NCBI RefSeq assembly: GCF_040564635.1
Contig: NZ_CP159837.1
Span: 3,459,001-3,523,000, forward strand
DNA length: 64,000 nt
Direction of reading: 5' to 3'
Origin: Planktothricoides raciborskii GIHE-MW2
Lineage (GTDB): Bacteria; Cyanobacteriota; Cyanobacteriia; Cyanobacteriales; Laspinemataceae
Below, one piece after another: positions 33,661 to 43,200 of the stretch. The notes under the pieces were generated by a model. It did not search any database. It was not told where the DNA came from and saw nothing but the letters and a program-made list of their open reading frames with translations. The translations under genes were made by a program, and so were the position numbers. Within the stretch, counting starts at the first letter, position 1, and every line of letters starts with the position of its first letter.

Positions 33661-33936
33661 CTCTAGTTTAGCACACAATTGTTCTACTTGTTTCCTGAAC
33701 AAGCTGTAAAACACAAATTTAGGGGCAAAGCATGACCGCAGATAATTTATTGCTTAACATATTGTACGGGCGAAGCATTCCGGCATTTGATGCTTAAAAT
33801 ATTGTAGGGGCGTCCTTGCGAAGCCCATGCCGTCAGGCTATATGGCCATTCGCCCCTACTACCGAAAAGATCACGCCCCTACTGCGGTCAAGATCACGCC
33901 CTTAACTTCGGGAATGGGGTACAGTCAATTTTTTCA

Positions 33937-34007
33937 GGGCGGCGTTGCATTCGGATAATTATGTGAACGGTAAAAACCAAAACATAACTGCCCGAATGCA
34001 ACGCCCC
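33937..34007. repeat. 71-bp palindrome-ended element, GGGGCGTTGCATTCGGG type
   Basis: The left end GGGCGGCGTTGCATTCGG and the right end CCCGAATGCAACGCCC pair, and ATTATGT/ACATAA extends the stem. The core is AT-rich. It has the form of a small hairpin MITE. Confidence 0.8.
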
Positions 34008-34073
34008 TACAGCCGAGATCAACCCAACAGATATCTAAGAAATCAGCTTAAAATATCAGATTAAAAAACAAAT

Positions 34074-34148
34074 GTAGGGGCGAAGCGTGACCGACATAAA
34101 TTATGGTTTTTTAACCCACAAATATCTGCGGTGATGCTTCGCCCCTAC
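34074..34148. repeat. 75-bp palindrome-ended element, GTAGGGGCGAAGC type
   Basis: GTAGGGGCGAAGCGTGACCG at the left pairs partly with GATGCTTCGCCCCTAC at the right. The core holds TTTTTTAACCC and AAATATCTGC. The same layout occurs at 63487-63556 and, inside a gene, at 52911-52977. Confidence 0.75.
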
Positions 34149-34246
34149 AAGGTGTGTTTTTTTCTGGAAAAACGCTGTCAAAAATTCTAATAAAAAATGC
34201 TAAAATTTATGCTGATTAATTCAAAAAAATATCCTATTTACAATTA

Positions 34247-35356
34247 TTAATTAAAAATAAAAATTGTTTTTTGTTGGGATAGTTCTTGCTGCTGCAAAGC
34301 TTGGGCAAGTTCTTGGTCGAGTTGGGCTAAATTTTGCTCGATGATTTTGACCATACTATCGATTTTTGGCTGATTTACTGGCAGATTTTTGCAAATTTCT
34401 TGATTGGATTGATAATGTTGCCGCAAATATTCCCGCAGCTTTTCCGTTTCCTGCTGATAGCGATTTGATTCGGCGATCGCCGTGGCTAATTGCTGTTGGA
34501 TTTGCTGATATTCTTGTTGTTGGCTGGATAAGTCTGCTAATACTATATTTAACTCTTGACTCAACCGTTGTTGTTCCGCAGCGGTTAAGCTAATCAGTTG
34601 ATTTCCGCATTCACGGGTGGCCGTTTCTAGGTTCTGTTGCTTTTGTTGCAAATAATTAATCTGTGAGTGACAAGTAGCTCGCTGTTGCTCCAGAGAGGTT
34701 AATTCAGTTTCTAACTGAGTTTTTTGTTGTTTCAGGGTTTCGAGTTCCTGCCGTTGGGGGGCGATCGCCTCTGTTTCACGGGATATCTGCTCCCGCAAAG
34801 CATTTAAATCGGTGGTTTGCAACTCAGTTTTAATTGCTTTGAGTAATTTAGCTTTTTTCTTTAACTGTTGTAATGCTTGAGCATCTTGACGGAGTTGGGC
34901 TTCCGCAGCAAATAAGCTGGCAGTAGATTGTAAGATTTCTGAGTGTTGTTGGTGAATTTGCTGTAGCTGGGTGGTGCGATCGCGAAGCGTTGCGGATGCA
35001 ACATCGCGGATTTTTTCCTTCAAAGCCGAAGGTAGTGGTAAAGCGGCTAACTGTGGTTGCCAATGTTCCACTAAAGTCAATTCATCTTGCAAAGTTTGCA
35101 TCAGGGCGATCGCCCAAGCATTAATACTTTCCTCGTCCGTCGTCGCAATTTCCCCTAAACTTTCTGGGGGAAACACCGCTGCACACAATGCGATCGCCTC
35201 TTGGACTAACTGAAACGGTAGAGAAATCGCTTCAAACTGATAAAGAGACGTCATAGATAACGTCTCTTTATCTGGGTGCCTGACTTGATATTGAATTTGT
35301 TCTATTAATTTGACGATCTGATCAAGGTTTTCTTGTAGGTTTTGCCGCCCAGCCAT
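34247..35356 (-). CDS. Coiled-coil protein of unknown function
   Basis: A 369-residue soluble protein. Residues 1-125 form a mixed helical domain (SLYQFEAISLPFQLVQEAIALCAAVFPPE). From about 130 to 350 there is a long Gln/Glu/Leu-rich coiled coil with clear heptads (QQLKKKAKLLKAIKTELQ and later LETLKQQKTQLETELTSLEQ). The family is not recognised; it resembles uncharacterised cyanobacterial SMC-like or septation-associated helical proteins, without an ATPase head. A dispersed repeat with the wording GAAGCGTTGCGGATGCAACA is read in frame near residues 115-125 (RDVASATLRDR). It is flanked by IS630 copies at both sides of its locus. Confidence 0.7.
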   Translation of the reverse strand: MAGRQNLQENLDQIVKLIEQIQYQVRHPDKETLSMTSLYQFEAISLPFQLVQEAIALCAAVFPPESLGEIATTDEESINAWAIALMQTLQDELTLVEHWQPQLAALPLPSALKEKIRDVASATLRDRTTQLQQIHQQHSEILQSTASLFAAEAQLRQDAQALQQLKKKAKLLKAIKTELQTTDLNALREQISRETEAIAPQRQELETLKQQKTQLETELTSLEQQRATCHSQINYLQQKQQNLETATRECGNQLISLTAAEQQRLSQELNIVLADLSSQQQEYQQIQQQLATAIAESNRYQQETEKLREYLRQHYQSNQEICKNLPVNQPKIDSMVKIIEQNLAQLDQELAQALQQQELSQQKTIFIFN

Positions 35357-35459
35357 ATTATAGAAATCGGAAATCTGCTTTTATAGAATACATCAATGGC
35401 TTTCACGGAGACTAGACATCGGTCAAAATTGTCTATTAAATGTCTATTGCATCACCTAC

Positions 35460-35735
35460 TTACTTGCCGATCATCGCACTATTGATCATATTATATCGAT
35501 CTACGGGTTGTGTTTCCATGGGTTTCGGACTCGCTTTTGGCGTCCCTTGCTGCCAGGTGATAATTTCTTTGAGATTTTTCCAAGAAGGAGTAAATGCTAA
35601 ACAAACCAGAGAACAAGCATTCCAGCTACCTTGTACCGGAACACCCAATTGATGACAATGACCACCGCGTCGTCCTTCCGGCTGATAATGCCGACAGTTA
35701 CGACAGCAGGAAGATGAACTATTGAGGGGTTCCAT
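35460..35735 (-). CDS. Small Cys-rich conserved cyanobacterial protein
   Basis: A 91-residue protein. The first half is dense in Cys and His: CCRNCRHYQPEGRRGGHCHQ, then LGVPVQGSWNACSLVCLAF. The pattern CxxC-H plus later C-x-H and C-x3-C is consistent with a small metal-binding (zinc) domain. I recognise the wording CRHYQPEGRRGG as common in hypothetical proteins of cyanobacteria, but no function is known to me. The C-terminal 40 residues are less ordered. It is upstream of, and divergent from, the GT39-like gene. Confidence 0.75.
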   Translation of the reverse strand: MEPLNSSSSCCRNCRHYQPEGRRGGHCHQLGVPVQGSWNACSLVCLAFTPSWKNLKEIITWQQGTPKASPKPMETQPVDRYNMINSAMIGK

Positions 35736-35884
35736 TGATATCTTACTCTCTACTATTTTATGTAATGTCCATATTTAAAACATAGATCCCTGGATAAAAA
35801 TGAGTGATTTGATACAGTTTATATATATTACGTTTTATTAAAAAAAAGTTACAAAAAAACATAAAGTGGATATTTAACCGAAAA

Positions 35885-37822
35885 ATGCCCATAAAACAAC
35901 ATTATTTATTCTTAACAGGAATTATTATCTTTAGTACCGCCCTAAGATTTACAGGTCTGGAAGCCAAAGCTTTATGGTTAGATGAAATACTCACGACTTT
36001 ATTTAGTTTGGGACATAGTTTTAACCATGTCCCACTAAATCAGATATTTTCCTTGGCAGAATTGCCCAATATTTTCACCTTTAATCCCCAGGCAACTTGC
36101 CCCCAAATTGCCGAAACGATCGCCAGAGAATCCACCCATCCGCCAGTATTTTTTTGCGGAATACATTGGTGGTTAGGCAGAATGAAGCCAACCGCAAATT
36201 TACAGGATATCGTTTGGCAAGTGCGATCGCTTCCGGCATTATTTGGCGTCGCCACCGTTGGGGCAATTTATCTCCTCGGTCGGGTGGCTTTTTCCCCAAA
36301 GACTGGTCTAATTGCCGCTGCATTAATAGCCGTTTCTCCCTTTGCGGTTTACCTATCTCAAGAAGCCCGTCACTATACGTTACCCCTGCTATTTATTACC
36401 CTGTCTCTAATTAGTTTAATTAAAATACAGCATAATTTTCAGCAGGAAAGAAAAGTGAAAACCAAAACTTGGATATCTTGGGTAATTTGTAATACAATTG
36501 GTTTATATACTCATTATTTTTTTATTCTCGTCTTAGCTGCGGAAATTGGGGCAATATTACTCTGGCAAATCTGGCAAAGTATTCCCACCATCCAACCAAC
36601 ACCCACCTCCCCTAAACCAGGAGAATTTGGGTGGCATAAAAAAACTCATAATTATTGCCAAATAATCCCAATAATTCGTAAAATTATCCCTTCTCTATGG
36701 CATTTTAGCTTCTGTATTTTACCCCTAATTTTATTTTTGCCGTGGCTATCAAATTTACTACAACATTCTAGCCGTCAAGAAACGGAATGGTTTAAACCCT
36801 TTGAACCCAGTTGGCTGGATCATATTGTGCCAATTTATCAAATTATTATGGGTTGGGTACTTATGGCGATCGCTTTACCCGTAGAAAATCAGCCTCTTTG
36901 GATTGCCATCCCTTGTGGTCTAGGGATGTTGGGATTTGCCATTGCATTAGGCAGATATCTGTGGCAAAAAATCCCCTGCCTTTGCCAAAATTTTCGTTGC
37001 CAAACCTCGACTTTTACCCTGGGAATGTACACTATATTAATTTTAGGAGAATTTCTCAGTATTGTTTATATATTAGGACAAGATATCACCTCGGCGATTC
37101 GCTATCACTTTATTTACTATCCCAGTATTTGCGTATTATTAGCGGCTTGTTTTTCCCCAGAATTAGTTAATCATACCCATCCTCTACTGGCAGACAATAA
37201 TAATTTAGGCAAAGACTCTATGAGAGCGATTAGCCAAACACTCGCTCCAAGGCTTTGCTTTAACAAAAATCAGCTAAAAATAAGCATAAAAAACCGAATA
37301 TTTTTTGATAAAATTGTCATATTAATCGGAATATGCAGTAGCGTATTTGTCATCTCTGGATTCGCCTTTCAGAAGCCTTATCATCCTGAATTAGTTGCCA
37401 AGCAGTTAAACTTAGAACCAGAAAAGCCCTTAATGGTGATTGTGGGATATGAAAATTTCCAAGAAGTCGCCTTGGGGTTAGGATTTGCCTGGGAACTTTA
37501 CCACCAGCGAACCCAAAATTTAGCTCAGGCAACTCATTGGCTATTTATCGATAGAAGGGAGGGATATCATAGCATCTGGCCAACTCTGCCCGGTTTAGAA
37601 CATCCTGTCACCGATGAATCTGAGGGATCTTTTGAATCCTTTAAATCCCTAAATTTATGGGTGGTTGCCCCCGGTTTGCGCCAGAAAGAATATCCTAATA
37701 ATTTATCATTTTCGGCTTTTAATGATTGCATTATCGACCCAAATCAGTATTATCGGATTGGCATCCCTTATCAACTTTATCGTTGTGCCGCCGAACCACA
37801 GCCTGGAGGTAAGATGGGTTAA
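35885..37822 (+). CDS. GT39/ArnT-like membrane glycosyltransferase
   Basis: A 645-residue integral membrane protein with about 11-12 hydrophobic spans and the GT-C layout. After the first span comes LWLDEI with the catalytic acidic pair in the first outer loop, followed by THPPVFFCGIHWW. Then RSLPALFGVATVGAIYLLGR and QEARHYTLPLLFITL, which match dolichyl-phosphate-mannose mannosyltransferase-like proteins. It would transfer a sugar from a polyprenyl-phosphate carrier to lipid or protein at the outer membrane face. A soluble C-terminal domain of about 150 residues is less conserved. Substrate unknown. It is the largest gene between the two inverted IS630 copies. Confidence 0.82.
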   Translation: MPIKQHYLFLTGIIIFSTALRFTGLEAKALWLDEILTTLFSLGHSFNHVPLNQIFSLAELPNIFTFNPQATCPQIAETIARESTHPPVFFCGIHWWLGRMKPTANLQDIVWQVRSLPALFGVATVGAIYLLGRVAFSPKTGLIAAALIAVSPFAVYLSQEARHYTLPLLFITLSLISLIKIQHNFQQERKVKTKTWISWVICNTIGLYTHYFFILVLAAEIGAILLWQIWQSIPTIQPTPTSPKPGEFGWHKKTHNYCQIIPIIRKIIPSLWHFSFCILPLILFLPWLSNLLQHSSRQETEWFKPFEPSWLDHIVPIYQIIMGWVLMAIALPVENQPLWIAIPCGLGMLGFAIALGRYLWQKIPCLCQNFRCQTSTFTLGMYTILILGEFLSIVYILGQDITSAIRYHFIYYPSICVLLAACFSPELVNHTHPLLADNNNLGKDSMRAISQTLAPRLCFNKNQLKISIKNRIFFDKIVILIGICSSVFVISGFAFQKPYHPELVAKQLNLEPEKPLMVIVGYENFQEVALGLGFAWELYHQRTQNLAQATHWLFIDRREGYHSIWPTLPGLEHPVTDESEGSFESFKSLNLWVVAPGLRQKEYPNNLSFSAFNDCIIDPNQYYRIGIPYQLYRCAAEPQPGGKMG

Positions 37823-38017
37823 ATAGGCGTCGCTTCGATCGCAACTACCAGCCATATCCTTGCATATCCATATCTTTTGTCTCCTGTGCCGTCAGCCAAT
37901 GGCAACGGCGAGGGCTGGAGAATACTCAGATAAACCTGATTTATCTGTGCCAAAGGTGAAAGAGAAAATAAATCAACCCATTACAGTCAAAAGCGAAATC
38001 CTGCTAAATTCACTTGA

Positions 38018-39057
38018 TACAGCTTGTTCAGGAAACAAATAGAACAATTGTGTGCTAAACTAGAGCTATACTCAATGCCAACCAAATTCAGCTATGGGAT
38101 CTTACTCTCTGGACTTTAGACAAAAAGTCGTCACTGCTTATAAGTTGGGCAAAGGCTCGATTCGGCAACTCGCCGAACAGTTTATGCTTAGTCCTGCTAC
38201 TGTTCATAGTTATATCAAACAATATCGAGAAACCCAAGAGTTAACCCCCAAAAAACCTGGTCGCAAACGTCCCGGTAAGCTAGAAGCTTATCGAGACTTT
38301 ATCGTGAAGATGGTAAAATCTCATCCAGATTGGACCGTGAGGCAGTATCGGGAACATCTCCTAAACGAGCAGGATGTTTATGTGAGTTTAGGGGGGATCT
38401 GTGAGTTTCTCCAAAAAGAAGGATTAACCCTAAAAAAAAACTTACCAGGCCGAAAAGGTAGCAACCGAAGCTGGCCAACAGCAGCGAGTTGATTACCGGA
38501 AAAGGGTTCAAGATGTACCACAAGAAAAATTAATATTTATCGACGAGACAGCTTTTTGGGTCGGGATGATTCGCGAGATGGCCAGGAGTGAGAAAGGGCA
38601 AAAAGCCTTCGATTTAAGACCCTTTTACAAAGGGAGAAAAATGACATTAATCGGCGCCATAAGTATGAGAGGAGTTGTGGCTAAAAAAGCCATTACTGGT
38701 TCTATGAAAGGTGAAGATTTTCTAGATTTTGTGGCCAATGACCTGGTGCCGCAGATCAACCCAGGGGATGTGGTAGTTATGGATAATCTTAATATCCATA
38801 AAATGTCAGGTGTTGCCGAAATGATTGCCGAGAGCGGGAGCTACAGTAGAGTATTTACCACCCTACTCACCAGAATTCAATCCAATTGAGATGTTATGGT
38901 CAACGGTTAAGTCACTGGTCAGAATTTTCCCCACCCGATCCATGTCGGCGTTAGAACAGTTAATTGAACTAGCTTTAATGCTGATTGGAACAACTACATT
39001 TAAGAACTGGTTTACCAAATGCTGCTACTGTACTAGCTAAATCCTGAACAAACTGTA
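38018..39057 (+). mobile_element. IS630-type element, copy 2
   Basis: 1040 bases with ends TACAGCTTGTTCAG and CTGAACAAACTGTA (one mismatch), each including the TA target. It is almost identical to copy 1 without its MITE, and inverted relative to it, so the 4.3 kb between them could flip by recombination. Confidence 0.9.
38094..39040 (+). pseudogene. IS630-family transposase, copy 2, two frameshifts
   Basis: The N-terminal part (38094-38492) is closed by a ninth A in a homopolymer (copy 1 has eight), so it ends in unrelated residues after LTLKK. The middle, with both first catalytic acids, is in frame from about 38460 to 38889. The last part with the catalytic Glu (PPYSPEFNPIEMLW) starts in another frame near 38830, exactly as in copy 1. 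The shared break means it predates duplication, or that frameshifting is part of normal expression. The A9 break is private to this copy. Confidence 0.85.
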
Positions 39058-39128
39058 AGCCATTAAGATTGCCCATACACTCACTTTCTTGATAATATTT
39101 TAGATGTAAAAATATCAAGGCATGACCT

Positions 39129-39713
39129 ATGAAACTTTCAGATTATGCCAAATCTCAGGGAATTAGTTATCGGACAGCATGGCATTGGTGGAAACAAGGA
39201 CTTCTTAAGGGTCATCAACTGCCAAATGGAACCATTATTATAGACGTTGACTCATCGAACCATATCAGAGAAACCGCTTGTATTTATGTCCGAGTCCCCA
39301 GTGTGGAAGATCAAGATGATTTAGATCGGCAAGCAAACCGATTGACTGAAATAGCGTTAGCAAAAGGATATGGCGTAAAACGAGTGGTTAAAGAAGTAGC
39401 CAGTGGCTTAAATGACCATCGAAAACAGTTAATCAGTCTGCTGAAAAATGCTGACTACACTGTCTTAATGATTGCAAATAAAGATCACCTGACTCTGTTT
39501 GGATCAGACTATCTAATTATCCTCTTAGATCAACTGGGTAAAAAAGTAGAAATTATTGAAGATATAAACAACCAGTCGGAGGATTTAGTCCCAGAGTTTA
39601 TGGCCGCATTAAGAATATTTAGTCAAAAAATATATGGCAAATCAATGACTAAGTTACAAGTTAGCCACTTACTCAGTGAGTTTCAGAAACAATTTGCTCC
39701 AGAAGAACATTAA
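39129..39713 (+). CDS. Solitary IS607-type TnpA-like protein with erased serine-recombinase active site
   Basis: A 194-residue uninterrupted frame matching IS607 TnpA from end to end. The MerR-like helix-turn-helix (LSDYAKSQGISYRTAWHWWK) is intact. The catalytic domain is CIYVRVPSVEDQDDLDRQ, where active members read YARVSS: the nucleophile Ser is Pro. The later motif ANKDHLTLFG replaces the HRDRLTRFG pattern, so both catalytic arginines are His and Leu. The supporting core VVKEVASGLNDHRKQL is well kept. No tnpB and no obvious element ends adjoin it. The combination of full length and missing catalysis suggests a DNA-binding protein derived from a transposase. Alternatively it is a decaying gene that has not yet gained a stop. 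Confidence 0.85.
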   Translation: MKLSDYAKSQGISYRTAWHWWKQGLLKGHQLPNGTIIIDVDSSNHIRETACIYVRVPSVEDQDDLDRQANRLTEIALAKGYGVKRVVKEVASGLNDHRKQLISLLKNADYTVLMIANKDHLTLFGSDYLIILLDQLGKKVEIIEDINNQSEDLVPEFMAALRIFSQKIYGKSMTKLQVSHLLSEFQKQFAPEEH

Positions 39714-40272
39714 TGCGGGGGCGATCTGGGGAGTATCGGGGGAATTACATTAACTCAGGTGAGGTCTTTTGATGTGGCGATCGCGCCTTGGCCTTCCATT
39801 TAATTATGCCTAATTAAATCAATAATTAAATCAATAATTAAATCAATAATTAAATCAATAATTCACTCAATAATGCACTCAATACCCCCCACATCCACCA
39901 GAAATTTTAATTAAACTCGATCAAAAAAATATAAGGAGAAATATTTTAGCAAAAATCGGCTGCTCACCAATCGGCTGCTCACCCCTAACCGGGAGCAAAA
40001 AAGGCAAAAGCATCCGGCGTCTGGGAAAAATTGGCCTAAAAAAATAGGGATTTAAGCAGCAAATTCCTAGGAAATGATTGCAGCCAGCATTTGTAAAATT
40101 GGTATAACGCCTAAGTCATGGGGGTATGACAGGGCTAATTTTGTGAGTTTTATCCAAACCTCTAGCGTCTGAACATCTGAACAGTTTGTTAGAGAACATA
40201 AAAAACAGCAATTTTATGAAAAAATTTGTAAGATAGCGCAATGGAAATTACTCCCGCATTGAGGAAGAAATC
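39714..40272. other. 559-base intergenic region with a 13-bp repeat
   Basis: Upstream region of the sensor kinase gene. At 39811-39884 a 13-base unit AATTAAATCAATA repeats about four times, then decays to AATTCACTCAATA and AATGCACTCAATA. A duplicated AATCGGCTGCTCACC lies at 39955-39980. The rest is unique and probably holds the promoter. Confidence 0.7.
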
Positions 40273-43200
40273 ATGCCTAATCTCCTGTCCACCCTAATTA
40301 TTCAAAACCCTCGGACTGACACCAGTGTTCTATTGGGTCATTTGCAAGAAGCTGGATTTATTCTAGATTTGCATATGGTGCAAACCGAGTCAGAGTATGT
40401 CGCCCAACTTGATCGCGGTTGGGATCTGATTTTGCTGCTATGGCAAAGGGTAGAACCTTTGACATCAGCGGATTCGGCGGATCAGGATCCCTCCCTGACC
40501 TTAGACCCCCTGCGAGCCTTAGAAATTCTGCGTCAAAAAAGTTACAAAATCCCTCTAATTATTATTAGCGATCATCCCTCCGTAGAATTGGCGGTCAACT
40601 GCATGAAACAAGGAGCCGCCGACTATTTATTAACCGAACAAGTGATGCAATTAGGAGAAAAAGTTCAGCAGTTATGGCAGCGGCAAAGCAGCAGTCAGTC
40701 TATCTTTACCAGAGGTGATTCTGCCAGTTCCAGGGGACAACGCCTCACCACCGTGAAAAAAATTGGCGATCGCCGATTGAGCGATCGCCCAGAATTTGTC
40801 CCAGAATTATTTTTTCAAGATTTAGTAGAAACCAACACCGATTTAATTTGGCAAGTCGATCATAATGCAGTCTACACTTACATCAGTCCTAACAGCAAAA
40901 ATATTCTCGGTTATGAACCCGAAGAATTGATTGGCAAAACCCCCTTTGACTTCATGTCTCCAGCAGATGCCTTGCGGGTTGCAGAAGTTTGGGGAGCCCT
41001 CGCGGGAAAACACTTACCCTTTAACTGCTTAGAACACCGGAATCGGCACAAAAATGGTCAAGATATTATGTTAGAAAGCAGTGGCATTCCCCTCCTGGAA
41101 ACTCAAGAAAAAGCCGAAAAAAAACAATTTATTCTCCGAGGTTATCGGGGAATTTCTCGCGATGTTAATTCTCGATTTTGCCAAGAAGAAGCCATTAATA
41201 ATCTGATCCGAGAAACTGCCTCCGTGACGGGTGAAGCCTTCTTTTCTTCATTGGTAAGTCATCTAGCGGTGGCCTTGGGAGTTCATTATTTATTTGTTAG
41301 CGAATTGATGGATAAAAATCCCCCCACAATGAAAATAATTGCGGGTTGGGATGAGCATAAATCTGGTTCAAAATTTGAGAATCAATTTGAGTATCATTTA
41401 GCCAATAGTCCTTGTGAAATTACCTTAAAACAAGGAGAATACTATTGTCCCGATGGCCTGTTAGAACTTTTTCCTCACCACCAGAACATTCAAAAAATGG
41501 GAACTTGTAGCTACCTAGGCATTAGACTACTAAATACATCGGGAAATGCCATTGGTAATTTATGCATTTTTCACGATCGCCCCATATTACTCAATCGACG
41601 CAATAAATTTATTTTAAATAGCTTTGCTCTACGCACAGCAGCAGAAATACAGCGGCAAAAAACGGAAAAAGAACGGCTAGAATTGTTAGCTGCGGTGAGA
41701 AAAAATGAAGAAAAATATCGATCTATATTTGCAGATTCTCCGGTGGGAATGGCCACCTTTGATTTAGAAACCTTAGCCTGGATGACGGCAAATCCTAAAT
41801 TTTGTCAAATGCTGGGCTATCAGGAAACAGAAATTAAAAATTTAACGGTAGAAGACATCACTCATCCCGAAGAGTTGGCAAGAGAACTCCGAGAATTACG
41901 GCGGCTAAAAACCGGAGAAATTTCCAGGTACAAACTGGAGAAACGTTATCTGAAAAAAAGTGGCGAAATTTTCTGTTGTGATTTAAATTGTACGGCGATT
42001 AGGGATGGTTGGGAAAAACCTCTTTTAGGATTAGCCATTGTGCAAGATATTAGTGAATGGAAACAGATAGAAGAGTATTTGCGGATGCAATATCGCGGAG
42101 CGTTGCGGATGCAATATCGCGGAGCGTTGCGGATGCAATATCGGGCCATCACCGCCAGTAACAATGGCATCGTCATTTGTGATGCCAGATATCCCAACCT
42201 GCCGATTATTTATGTCAATCCAGCCTTTGAGAAAATGACCGGCTATTTAGCCAGTGATATCTTAGGAGAAAGCTGCTGGTGGCTGCAAGAAAATCAAGGG
42301 AATCATCCCGAATGGCTTCATTCTTCGCCGCCGCCTCAATTACAAGCAGCAGTCCGCGAAGCAAAACCTTGTAGTGTGGTGTTGCAAAATTATCGTTTAG
42401 ATGGCACCATGTTCTGGAATAAACTCAGTATTTACCCCATCTATGATAACGAGAAAAAGCTGTCACATTTTCTCAGTATTCACCATGACATTACCGAAAT
42501 CGAAGAAGCCCAATCTTTCTTGCGTCTCAGTCAAGAACGCCTGCGTTATTTAGTGGCCTCAAACCCAGCGGTAATTTACTCTCGCAAAGCCGCCGATAAG
42601 TATAATGTCACTTTTATGAGTGAAAATGTTTTGGCATTGTTTGGATATGCCCCCAGTGATTTTTTGAGCGATGCAAATTTTTGGGCTAACCACGTTCACC
42701 CAGAAGATGTCAAAGTGATTTCTATTGCTTCGACCCGGTTATTGGAGCAAGAATATGAAGTGCAAGAATATCGCTTTCTCCATGCCAATGGCCATTATAT
42801 TTGGGTCAGAGATGAGCAAAAGTTAATCCGAGATCAACAGAATCGCCCATTAGAAATTATTGGCTACTGGGCTGATATTAGCGATCGCAAACAAGCGGAA
42901 TCCGCCTTGCAGGTGGAAAAAGATAAACTTCAGGCAGTTTGGGATGCCGTCCCCGGATTTGTGTCTTTAATTAGTTCAGATTTAAAATATATTGGCGTTA
43001 ATCAGCGCCTTGCGGATGTTTATGGTTTAGCACCAGAACAATTTATCGATCAACAAATTGGTTTTCTCGGTACTAGCCCAGAATTTTCTCAGTTTATCAC
43101 CGAATTTTTTGCTTCCTCTGCCCAAGCAGCAACCCAAGAAATCACTTCGGGAATCAATAATAACCAGCAAACTTATTTAATGGTGATCCAAAAATATCAA

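Larger units (their letters stand above)
32461..33708 (-). mobile_element. IS630-type element, copy 1 (carries an inserted MITE)
   Basis: The ends TACAGCTTGTTCAG and CTGAACAAGCTGTA start and finish with TA, the target dinucleotide of IS630/Tc1 elements. It carries one transposase gene in broken form, on the minus strand. It is nearly identical to the element at 38018 but 201 bases of another element plus an 8-base duplication sit in its leader. Confidence 0.9.
33709..34246. other. 538-base intergenic region full of small palindromic elements
   Basis: It contains half copies of GTAGGGGCGAAGCATTCCGG type elements around 33765-33900, then two complete palindrome-ended elements (33937-34007 and 34074-34148). 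No gene seen. An AT-rich tail leads to the 3' end of the coiled-coil gene. Confidence 0.75.

Noticed and set aside
33709-38017. Composite transposon formed by the two IS630 copies
   Set aside because: The copies are inverted, each has its own TA ends, and there is no target duplication visible around the whole; independent insertions explain it.
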